From Stenocarpella maydis (Eukaryota > Ascomycota > Sordariomycetes > Diaporthales > Diaporthaceae), in contig NQMI01000015.1 of assembly GCA_002270565.1 (NCBI GenBank), forward strand, positions 559,387 to 615,017: a DNA stretch of 55,631 nt, written 5' to 3'. Shown here piece by piece: positions 35,274 through 46,027 of this stretch. The notes under the pieces are model-generated. The model searched no databases, was not told the origin of the DNA, and saw only the letters and a list, made by a program, of their open reading frames with translations. The position numbers were made by a program, and so were the translations under genes. Numbering within the stretch: the stretch's first letter is position 1; the number at the start of each line of letters is the position of its first letter.

Positions 35274-37262
35274 GGTAAGTTAATATACTGCTTCACGCAC
35301 CACCCCCTTTACGCACACCCGACTTTTTGACCTCCCCTGGAAGCACCCTTAACTTTAATACTTATTTACTTGATGAGTAATGAAGCTATTTGCAATCTGA
35401 TAAGTGGTCCTCGTTACCTGGGTCCTGCACTATAATATAGTCTATTTTCTTGACCTTATTATCATCCCCTAACTTATTATTATTGAGTATTGCTTGAGGC
35501 TCTTCCTTAATGAGTCTTATAGTAGCCCTTTCCCTCATGATAGCTATAATATTTATGAACTCTAAATTCGGGTCTAGTAATACCCTCCTCTTCTTTTTGG
35601 GTCTTTAATGCTCTAAAGCAGCTATAAGGACTTTATTTTCCTCCTTAGTAATTACTATATAGGCAGCTAACTTATTAAGGCCCTTGTAGACCTTCTGGAA
35701 GAGTAAGCGAATAGTAGGCAACTTAAAGATATTGCTAATGCTATGTAATTCTGATTTGATTACTTAGATGTGATAAGAGGAACATAGTGTTTTTAAATTA
35801 ATTGTAGCTAAGTCTGAGTTAATTGGAGTGCTTATTGGTTTAGTATTATGATTATTACCTGGGGTATTATTATTTTGAGCTACTAGTTGTGATGTTTTTG
35901 CTTTTATTTGATCTTTAGGGAAGATTCCTATAGCTATTCATGCCTTCTTAATAGTAGTTAGTCTGAAGATGCTATTTTGAGCCTTAGAATAAGCGTCAAG
36001 AAAGAATTCTTTGGAGGATTCCTTAGTGCTATATATAGTAGCTAGTGTAATGATCAGAGGGTTCTGAGTTCTTTAAAACCTGAGAGATCAAGGGTTTATA
36101 TTCGGAATATGTTACGATGCGGTGATTAAGCAATATTCGTTCTGACTAATAATAATCACTAGCTATAAGGCTATCCAATAGGTGAACTGAATACTTAGAT
36201 TAACGACTAAAGAGTCTATTTTATGAAAACTATCTACTATAGTGATAACTATATCCTTATATATTCTAACTCTTTAGTGGCTTGATAGGATTAATGGTGA
36301 GTCTGTTGATTGGGTATTGATTGATAGAGTTAATATAAATCCTATTGATTCTGGTGGGTCCCTAACCCTAACCCGAGCGGGGTAGCTCACTATTTAGATT
36401 AGGTGGGATAACCTTTTTGGGAGCTGGCCCATGGCCTGCAGGGTTGTCTTCTGCGGTAGTCAGCCGCCAGCCCTCGGTGGTTCATAACAGCTAGTAGGGC
36501 AAGATTCTAATAATACCTCCTCTTTGAAAGTAAGAATATATTAATATTAAGGGGCTATAGTATATATAAAGTATAGGGGGAAAGAAATATAAGCTAGATC
36601 TTTAATTTGAAGTAGTGCTAAATAAAATTATTAGTTGTATGTAAGCTGTAGCCGTTAAGATAGAGGACCATCTACTGCTTGGGATTAGAGGGCTGGGTAG
36701 TAGGCTTAAATATTGTTATTAGCTATAATAATCTGATTTAATTATTCGTTTAGCCTATCTCTGAGTACGTAAATAACTAGCCCTGGGAATTATTAAGTTC
36801 TTATATAGGAAACCATTATTTTTATATAGATTTTTCTCTAAAGATAATAAGGGAAGAGATTGCCTTGCCTACCTTATTAATATACTTTATTAAGGTACAA
36901 TATATATATAAGAGGGCTGTTTTTTTAATAATAGAATTAACTACTAACGAGCTAATAATTGGGTTATTAATACTATTGCCTTCTTAAAAGCTAACTTTAT
37001 TAGCATTATACTAGTATTTAAGAGAGATATTACTGATCTTAGGTAACTCTAGGTGGTTAAGAAAGATATTAATATTCTTATAGGTAGCATTATTAGTATA
37101 GTAATATTTAATATATATAGCCTTACGTATTTTTATAAATGAACTCCTTATTAAAAAAATATTATAGCTAAAATTTTCTTATTAGTTGTCATTTTATAGT
37201 ATTGGGGATATTATTATTAGTAATATAGGCGGTAAGGTAGTAGAGAGTAATATATATAGGGG
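35274..37262 (-). mobile_element. Fot1/pogo-like DNA transposon relic
   Basis: Minus-strand transposase remains of the DDE_1 (pogo/Fot) type. From high to low coordinates: a QWFP...FTYSEIG segment (about 36800), the second catalytic region reading LNGYSLHTTN for an ancestral LDGHGSHTT (about 36670), then LQPLNINIF for LQPLDxxxF (about 36550). After the solo LTR come FLDAYSKAQNSIF, TTIKKA and IGIFP (about 35920-36010) and a Lys-rich tail ending near 35390. The catalytic Asp is Asn, as RIP would produce. The left edge has a terminal-repeat-like stretch (35274-35325). The right end is unclear, probably cut by the LTR at 37268. Confidence 0.75.
36046..36489 (-). repeat. Solo Gypsy LTR inserted in the pogo relic (TSD GCTAG)
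   Basis: Plus-strand TGTAATGATCAGAGGG to GGTTCATAACA, with the direct repeat GCTAG at 36041-36045 and 36490-36494. Transposase reading continues across once the LTR and one TSD are removed. Both termini are unmutated, so the LTR is probably younger than much of the host element's decay. Confidence 0.92.
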
Positions 37263-37267
37263 GATAG

Positions 37268-37761
37268 TGTTATGAACCCGCATCCATGAGCTGATAACTA
37301 CCGCAGAAGACAACCCCAGACGGCCACATCAGAAACCCAGAAGCATTTCCCCGCCCGAGCAAATATTAATGCCTCAGATAATTCGGGTTAGGGTCAGGGA
37401 TACACTAACTAGGGTGGAACAATAGAACTAATAAGCAATCCAGTTAACTATAAAGCTAAACCGCATAAATTAAAAAGCAATCCATATAATCTATTACTAA
37501 GAATTGATAAAGAGTTAGAATATATATAGAAATATAATTATTATTATAATAAATAGCTCTTATAAAATAAACTCTCTAGTTATTAATTTAAGTATTTAGT
37601 CTTACTAACTACATAGCCTTATACCTTCTAATTATACGTTATTTATAAATAGTATCTTTATATACTATAACTTATTTATATACTACCTTTATACTACTCT
37701 ATTAATATAAACCCTATATATTACCTATTAAACTTTATAAAGGTTTAGTATAATTATAATA
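37268..37761 (+). repeat. Gypsy LTR of the 652-type subfamily
   Basis: Starts TGTTATGAACCCGCATCCATGAG after a purine tract AGGGGGATAG, and ends near 37761 before TTTTAATAACTTTTAC, the RIP-altered primer-binding region. The outer half is GC-normal and the inner half heavily RIP-mutated. A gag fragment follows, so it acts as a 5' LTR. Confidence 0.7.
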
Positions 37762-38039
37762 TTTTAATAACTTTTACTTAGAATAGCCATATATATACCT
37801 AGCTAAGTAATATAAAGATATAATGTTAACTATATCCTCTGATAATAAATAGGCCTAGGTTATAACTACTTAAAGAATAGCCCTATAAATTAAAGCCCTC
37901 TAGTAGGAAATTAACCATCTTTATATAGTTTACTAAGCTAAGGCTTATAAGATAAATAAGCCTAGCCCTTATAAAGGAGATAAGGGAACCCTCTAGGGAT
38001 TCCTTACTTAATACTATATTTATTTCTAATACTATAAAC
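37762..38039 (+). pseudogene. Gag fragment of a different Gypsy family
   Basis: Reading through TAG/TAA gives a helical stretch and then PYKGDKGTLQGFLTQ, a typical Gypsy Gag entry motif. It does not match the gag of elements A-C although the LTR termini are similar. It is cut off at 38039 by the Copia LTR. Confidence 0.55.
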
Positions 38040-38640
38040 TGTTAAACGGAACCGCTCAGCAGGGCGTTGGTACTCCGTGCAAGGAGTTACCCTAGACTTC
38101 GTTGTAAGGAGTTACCCTAGACTTTCTAGCAAGGAGTTATCCTAGACTTGCGAGTCAGGCGATTTTCGCTAAGTACGCCCAGTGCGTGCGCAACACAAGA
38201 TGAGTTTGGTGGCCGTAAGTTGATTATTTTGGCCTGCATTTGCACCTTAATTTTGGACCTCTGCATTACCCTTATTTCTTATTCAAATAGTATATAACTT
38301 AGTTTATTGGATAGCTTGATTTCTGAAGCTTATATATAGTTAATTTGGGTATTGCTAGGGATATGGTTGGCTGGTTACTTAGAACTAAAGATGGTATGTC
38401 GGAAGGGCGAATTTTCTGGCTTTTGCAAACTTGCACCAGAGCCTACCGCAGCGTGCCCGCGGGTGAGATGATATCAGAGGGTATATAAGGAGGGCTTATA
38501 GAAGCCCAACTTAATTCAATATAAAGTTGTTCAGACCATTATCAATCGTCCTAATTCGCCTTAGAGCACCATACTGCGACCCTGTCGGATAAAAACACAC
38601 ACGCTAAACTGAATGCTATTTTATAGTACATCATCTTCAG
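38040..38640 (+). repeat. Copia-type 5' LTR
   Basis: TGTTAAACGGAACCGC to TTTTATAGTACA, 601 bp, homologous to the inverted LTR at 18257-18822. It contains three tandem AAGGAGTTACCCTAGACTT repeats (38080-38140) and a TATATAAGG box (38482-38490). The bases that follow (AGAGGTTATAAGCCCGGCTC, about 38649) resemble a half-tRNA-iMet primer site as used by copia elements, which supports a 5' LTR. Confidence 0.8.
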
Positions 38641-39720
38641 AGGTTATAAGCCCGGCTCTAGCAGTTAGCGCTCTAAAATAATATCGAATTTAGGCCTTAA
38701 AAAAGCCTACCTATCTGTATACTATAGCGCTATTTGCACTGATTAGCGGACCAGCTAAAAACATTGCTAGTTTGGGCCTATAACGCTTAGAAATAATTGC
38801 AAAAAGAGTAAAAGATTTGCTCGCTGGGTGATTTAAACTCACAACTCCTAGCGCACATTGTGCTACGGACACTATTTCTCATAATTATAACTCCAACACT
38901 AGCATTTTGTACAAGGGAAAGTTTCACTTAAGAGACTACACGTCAGAGGGTCATACCTATGATTTCTATAGAATAGGCACTAAGGAAATATATGGCTATA
39001 CTATTAGGGCTGCTATAAATCATGCTTTTTAGCAATATTCTGCTCCTTATATACCTATTCTTTTAGGTGTATTTAGTCTTTCTTAATAGTCAATATGGCT
39101 TCTAGTGCCCCTATAGAGGGGACTCCCCCTAATTCCCGGGGAATAGGCCTCTATTAGAGCGCCTAGATCTGTAAAATTAGCAGATTTTAGACCTAAATAC
39201 CCGTTTAGAGTCTGTGCAAGAGCTATTAGCTTAGTAAGTAGCCACTAGCAATACCCTTTAAGGTACGCTAGGGGAATTAAGTACTGCTATTGAAAACGGG
39301 CCCAAAGGGGGGAGCGAGAGGACAAAACCTCCACACACACAAAAAGGCACACGTTCTGCCAGAGCCCTAATCAAGCAACCACCCCAAGAGGAGCGTAAAA
39401 GGCAAGAAGAGGAGCCCCTAACGCAATAGGAGAGTTATAAGGGGAATAGAGGGTGCCAAAAAGAAGAGGCAGAAAAAGAGGGCATAAGAAATAGTTTCAC
39501 AATATATATATATATATCTAATAGATATAAATTCACAGGGTATAAAAAAGATTGATTCTCTAGGACTAGAAATTTCTTAAAAGCAACGCAAAAAGGCCCC
39601 TTCTTATAGTCTTAGAGGGAGGGGGATGCTAAGGCTAGTTTTCCTCTGGATTCCAAAACATGCTGGTTCCCCTAGACCTTGGAATATACCCCTCTTTAAA
39701 CTATTATAAAGAATAAACAA
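38641..39720 (+). mobile_element. Internal fragment of the Copia-like element
   Basis: Interior sequence after the primer site. A possible gag start reads MASSAPIEGTPPNSR near 39098, followed by a charged, Arg/Lys/Glu-rich stretch (39300-39480). No protease, integrase or reverse transcriptase and no second LTR are found, so the element is truncated. The 3' border is uncertain. Confidence 0.5.
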
Positions 39721-42700
39721 TAGTTTGCCCGAAATAACCAAAATTACTTTCCTCCTCTAATCNATATTTATTAACCTAACCTCTATATAGAATATTTAAT
39801 CCACCTTAATAAGAGTGAACTTAAGGCTCTAGATAACCTACTAACTATACATTTTAAAGAAAGAAGCCTTTAGATAGTTCCCTAAATAACCTTAATAAGA
39901 AAGATAGTTCGTAATAAAAAGATAAGGACTACTATATAGAATAGTAATAAATAATAGCAACTTAGACTACTTAAGCGCTAGAAATAATAGCTAAAGAAAT
40001 AATAAAGACCCTATATAAGATAATAATGAATATAGAAAACCTAATAGAAATCCTAAGGAATACCTAGGAAAATGCTAACCTATCATGCCTAATACTAGTA
40101 CAACTAGAATCATCATTACAGAAGTACCCCTAGCACAGGCTGTAAAAGAACTGCACCAGCCTCCTATTCAAGAAACCAGAGATAAAGCCTATCTCTAGCT
40201 ACAGCACCCTAAGCATATAGAGATCTCACAGATCTCATATATCTAGTATACTTACTATATTTACTTTTAAGAGAAAGTAAGCTAATCCTTCTTTCTTAGA
40301 AGATTTTATTTAAGACTAATTATAAGAACTTATAAGAATGTTAAACTTAAGTATTAGGGAATTGCTAGCTATATTAAAACTAAGGCCTATATAATTATTA
40401 AACTTAATAAAGAGCTATTGCTTAGATGCCTATAAGGACTTAGTAGAGTATGAGTATATAAGTTAACCAGATGCCCTATCCACCTGGATGAGAAACTCCT
40501 CCTCTAGTATAAGGAAATAGAATAATAATATAATTAGTAATAATAATATTCAATATATAAATAATAAAAATAAGAAAAGATAATGATTACTTATAAAAGA
40601 ATAATAGGTAATTATAAACTACTAGTTCCTATATATAACTTATAAAAGCTATATATATATTATTCTAAAGGTAAGAATTAATGAGAAAATATATAATATA
40701 CTATTAAATAGTAGTACTTAGGGTAACTTTATAATATTAATAGGAAACCCCTTATAAACTTAATATTATAGAAGGTATAAAACTAAGATATAGAAATAAA
40801 GTAATTAATATAAAAACTAATTATTTACTTATCTTAATCTAAGGATATACTACTTTTATAGCTATATATTATAAATCCTAAAATTAATTAAACTATTAGC
40901 TAAATCTTTTAGGATAATACTATTCTCTAGAAGAAGGTTGTAATTAATAGTATAAGAAGGAGTTATATTACTCAGGATAATAAACAGATAATGCACTTAA
41001 ATAGACCTATAGATACCTCTGTAAGCAGGCAGGAGACCTAGCGTGAGAAGAATAGAGAAGGATTGAACCTCTTAAGTACCTTACAGAAAGGATAAAGTTA
41101 ATCAGGAGATCATTACTCCCAGGAGCAAAACCTCAGTCTGCTACAGACCAACCCTTAAAAGCCCTAACCAACCAATTAATATAACACACATTAGCAATAG
41201 ATATAATAATACCTCCTCTACTTAAAAGAGAAAAGAATAAATATAAATATTAATAAACTAATATGAATATTAAGAGAATATTATAAGTTTAAGAAAGTAT
41301 TTTAAGAGAAACTTAATATAGTATTACTATAATAGATATAATAGGAGTATAAGATACCCTTAAAATTAGGAACTATACTATAGTTTAAACCCATCTATAG
41401 ACTTAATAAAGAATTACTTAAGGTACTTAGAGAGTATCTTAATAAGAACCTTAAGAAAGAATTCATTAAACTATTATAATTACTAGTAGGATACCCAATC
41501 CTCTTTATATTAAAAAGAATAGTAAACTATAACTATATATTAATTATTAATAACTTAATAGTATTATAATTAAAAACTAATATTCCTTACTTTTTATTAA
41601 GAACCTTAGAGATTAACTTAAAGAAGTAAAATAGTTTATAATACTTAATTTAAAGTATAAATATAACCTTATTTGAATTAAAAAGGAACAAGAATCAAAG
41701 ATAGTATTTAGAATACACTATAGATATTATAAAATAATAGTTATACCCTTTAGATTAACTAATATATTAGCTTTATTTTAAGAAATATTTAACCATAACT
41801 TATATAAATACCTAAATATTATTATTATTATCTACCCTAATAATATTCTCATCTTCTTAGAAAAGCTTAAAAATTAGGGAAAATATATTAAGAAAGTATT
41901 ATAAAAGCTTTACAATTTAAACCTCCTTATAAAACTAAAGAAATATAAATAGTACTTTTAAAGCGTTAATTACCTTGCATATATAATTAAGCTAGATGAA
42001 TTAAGATATAACAAGGTAAAATTAAAATAATTAAAGAATAGCTAACCCTAACTAATATTAAGGATATTAGAGTATTCCTTAAATATATTAACGTTTATAA
42101 ATAATTTATTATATAATATATTAATATTATAAAACCACTTATAAACTTCATAAAAAAGGATCTTATATTTAGATAAATAGAAATAGAATAATAAGCTTTC
42201 TAAATACTTAAGGATAAAGTTATAAAAGACCCTATATCAGAAAAGATAGACTCTAAAAAAGAATTTAAAATCTATATAAATATCTTAAATAATACTAAAG
42301 ATAAAGAACTTACTTAGAAAGATAACTAAGGCAAAATATATATTATTATAAACTGCAATAATAAATTTAGTAAATTAGAAACCTAATATACTATACCTAA
42401 TAAGGACTTTATAATAATAGTATATATATTTTAAGAAAACTAATATTACCTTATTAAAACTAAAAAATAGATTAAGATTTATATAAATTATAAGAATCTT
42501 GTAATCTTTATAATAATTAAGACTTTAATAAATAATAAATTAAATATATAAAGTTCTTATTATAATTTAATAATAAGGTTATTTATATAAATGGAGTTAA
42601 GAATGCTGGAGTAGATATATTTAATAGAAGACTAGATTATTAGAATAAAGATTTACTTATAGAATAAATAGTATTTAAAACTTAGGAAGATAGAATCCTT

Positions 42701-43318
42701 ATCTTTAACTAAGAACTTAATGCTATAATTAAAATTAACTTCTAAACCTCAAGAACTCTTATATATCTAAAGGAATAATATAAGTTAATCTAGGAAATAT
42801 ATAAAGCACTAGCATATAGCTACTAAGGAATTATAGCAACTACTAAAAGGATCTAATAAAACTACTCCATCCCTAACTTTAGAGAAAGGTTTAGAAAATT
42901 ATTAGCAAATATAACTTATATAATAAAAATAAGGCCTCCAGACATATACTATATGAATTATTAAAGCCTTTACTAGTACCTATAACTATATGGTCATCTA
43001 TTAGTTTAAACTTTATTATTAAGCTACCCTTCTTATAAGAATCCTTAATTAGAGTACTATATAATAGCATCCTAATAATAGTTTGCGGACAGAGCAAGTA
43101 TATATACTTTATACTATATAAGGAAGCTAGTATAGTAAAAGAACTTGCATATATATTCTTATAAATTATTATAAGCAATCATAGCATGCTATATAACATT
43201 ATCTTAAATATGGATAGGCTCTTTCTATTAAACCTTTAAAAGTCACTAATAAAATAAATTAAAATAAAATATAAACTATTAATAATAGTATATTTATAAA
43301 TGGATAAATAAAAAGAAT
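39721..43318 (+). pseudogene. Gypsy pol fragment left of the gap (broken)
   Basis: Strongly RIP-mutated plus-strand Gypsy sequence. A GC-normal patch at 40105-40240 matches the gag/protease junction of element A. RT (41380-42000, box reading YPNN), RNase H (42200-42600) and integrase (42760-43318) follow. It ends inside integrase at the N gap. One ambiguous base is at 39767. Confidence 0.75.
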
Positions 43319-43329
43319 NNNNNNNNNNN
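43319..43329. other. Assembly gap (11 N)
   Basis: Eleven N. Sequence right of the gap (from 43330) corresponds to the integrase position already passed at about 43060, so roughly 250 bp are represented twice by two diverged copies. Confidence 0.97.
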
Positions 43330-44405
43330 ATATAATAGTATTCTAGTAGTGGTTTATAGACTAAGTAAGTATATATACTTTATACTATATAAGGAAGCTA
43401 GCACTATAGAAGAACTTATATATATGTTCTTATAAATCATTACAAGTAACTATGAAATGCTATACAAGATTATCTTGAATAGAAATAAGCTTTTTATATC
43501 AAACTTCTAGAAGTTACTAATAAAGCAACTTAGAGCAAAATACAAGCTCTTAATAATAGTACATCCGCAAATAAACGAATAAACAGAATGAATCAACTAG
43601 ATTATAGAACAATACCTCTAATACTATATTAATCAATTACAGGATAATTAGGTTAAACTACTACTATTAGCATAGTTTGCCTATAATAGTATAACTACCA
43701 GCATAACTAAACAGTTACCTTTCTTTGCATTCTATAAATATAAATCTCAGGCATATTATAAATTACTACTAGATAATACCCTAGCGGAATTAGCAGAATA
43801 GAAAGTAATATAAATTAGATAAATCTAAAAGGATATCTAAGCAGAACTTTCTTTTATATAGGAATAAATAATAAAATATATAAATCAGAAAAGAATTAAT
43901 GGACCAATTTTTAAGAAGGAAGATAAGGTCTACCTTCTTTACTAAAAGATTAAAACTAAGCAACCTAGTAATAAGCTTAACTATAAGAAAATCAGCCCCT
44001 TTAAAATTTTAAGAAAACTTTTAGATACTAACTATAAACTTTTACTACCTAAATGAATAAATAATACTTAGTTTTTTATATCTTACTCTTAGAACTAGTA
44101 CTTAAGAATATAAAACTTGAAATATAGATTAAAATACTTAATAAATATAATAAGAAATATAAAGTAAAAAGAATTATGGACTCTAGATAATATTAGGGAA
44201 TAATAGAATACCTTATTAAGTGAAAAGGATATAACTTAAGCAAAAATATATAAGAATTAGAATAAAACCTTAGTAATAGCAAGAAACTCCTAAGAAGTTT
44301 TAAAACTAAGAATACAACTAAAGGCAAACATCACCCAGCCAAATAGTTAAATCAGCTCCCATTTAAAGGAAATATCATCAGTCTAGGGATACTAGAAGAT
44401 AAGGA

Positions 44406-44780
44406 TTAGGAACCAGATAAGCTACCCACAGGCGCATTTCCTTTACCCCCAACCAAAAACCCAGACCAATCCACTACCGCATTTCTAATACTCACAGAAA
44501 TCCAATCAAAATAAAGATCAGGAAGAGACCCCTCAGTAGCTACAACCTCCTACACCACTTCAGCAGTATAGGCCTGCTCCTCCTTAGCCAACCCCTTATT
44601 TACCAACTTTACCCCTTTCTCCTAAAGGAAATATTTTTACTTTTTCAAACAAGCTAAATAAGCTAGAGATTTATTTAAGAAATCCTAAGCCCTTTAGAAC
44701 TATACCTATACTTCTTTTAAATATTCTTCCTCCTTAATCTTATAGTCATTCAGCTTAGCTAGCTTATCAGTAATGCATGA
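44406..44780 (-). pseudogene. Antisense gene of Gypsy D (C-terminal part)
   Basis: Minus-strand frame ending at 44406-44408, with a Lys/Glu-rich helical stretch (KEEEYLKEV ... LKKQK) and a tail DWSGFLVGGKGNAPVGS. Same position and general design as the antisense genes of A, B and C but clearly diverged in sequence. The N-terminus is too mutated to place. Confidence 0.55.
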
Positions 44781-45161
44781 TACTGCAAAGGTTAGCCTGA
44801 TAACTACCTAAAAGAATAAGATACTTATAAGAAAATACTAGCATATATAATATATTATAAGAACAACTATACTTAGTATACTGTAAATAGCTCTCTATAA
44901 AATCAACTATCTTGTAAAACAGGTCCTTAGATAAATAATGAAAATATAAAGCGACTTTATAACCATACTATTTAATAAAGGCATAATAATCAAGGCAAGC
45001 TTAATATTTCTTAAATACTCCTATAATAAAACTTTTCACAACCTGAGAATCTTTAACTTTAGATAATATAATAGATTAGAAAGGCATAAACAACAATATA
45101 GATAAATGAAAAATAACTTATGGAGCACTTTTAAGAACAAAAGAAGTAAGAAGGGAGATAA

Positions 45162-45630
45162 TATTATAAGCTAATACTAATAGCACCCTAAGGACCCATT
45201 TAAGGACTTAGGCATCCAAAACAAACACCACAACACAACCCCGCAGGACCCCAGCTGCTAAGTCAGCACGGCCTAACCCAGAGGCCCAGGGTTAGGGCCG
45301 CAGACCCACAAGCTCAACAGTGCTCACGCAAGCAACCGTAAGCAACAGCAAGTAATGGCTGCAAGTGCTCATCTAAGGTCAAGTAAGCAATAATAAGCTA
45401 ACTAAAGAGTCAGAATATATAAGGACATAGTCATCACCATAGTAGATAGCTTTTATAAAATAGACTCTTCAGTCGTTAATCTAAGTATTCAATCCTAATA
45501 TTAAATAGCCTTACAGCTAGTGATTATTATTAGTCAACAATATTGCTCAACAACCGCCTAACAACGTATTCCGAATATAAACCCTTGATCTTTCAGGTTT
45601 AACGTACTCGGAAACCCTCTGATCATTACA
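45162..45630 (+). repeat. Element D 3' LTR
   Basis: TATTATAAGCTAATAC to CTGATCATTACA. U3 is near-identical (apart from C/T and G/A changes) to the LTR at 24550-25018. It is followed by GGAGC (45631-45635), the same flank that lies outside the 5' LTR at 25018 when read in element orientation. Confidence 0.9.
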
Positions 45631-46027
45631 GGAGCGTAGAAAGACGTGTGACTTCTCACGGTAGGGTTTTGAGTATTGGCCCCGGGAGCCTACAAAACTC
45701 TGTGGGACCTTTGTAATCAACTAAGCAATCAAGTTAAAACTCAACAATGGGCATGTATTGGTATCCAGCAACAAAGAAATACCATAGCCGATCATACATG
45801 TCCCTAGACGGTCTTGCGCTGAGAGGAATGGTTGTGCTTAATCAGATAGTTAACCAAACATGTAATATCCAGTCTCCACTTAACAAGGACTTCAACAGCA
45901 ACCTGGTGTTGATTTTTCAGTCATAAAATAACAAGATCGCTGATTGGATGAATAAGGTGCGGAGGTGCAAGTAAAGGTCATCTTCTTCGGACAGTCCTTG
46001 TGTGATGGAAGGGTATGTAAATGCACA

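Larger units (their letters stand above)
43330..45630 (+). mobile_element. Gypsy element D, 3' half
   Basis: Plus-strand integrase remainder and chromodomain region (to about 44270), then the antisense gene, a purine tract (AAGAAGTAAGAAGGGAGATA, 45141-45160) and a 3' LTR. Its antisense gene and LTR belong to a subfamily different from A. The LTR matches the 5' LTR at 24550. The outer flank is GGAGC. Confidence 0.8.
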
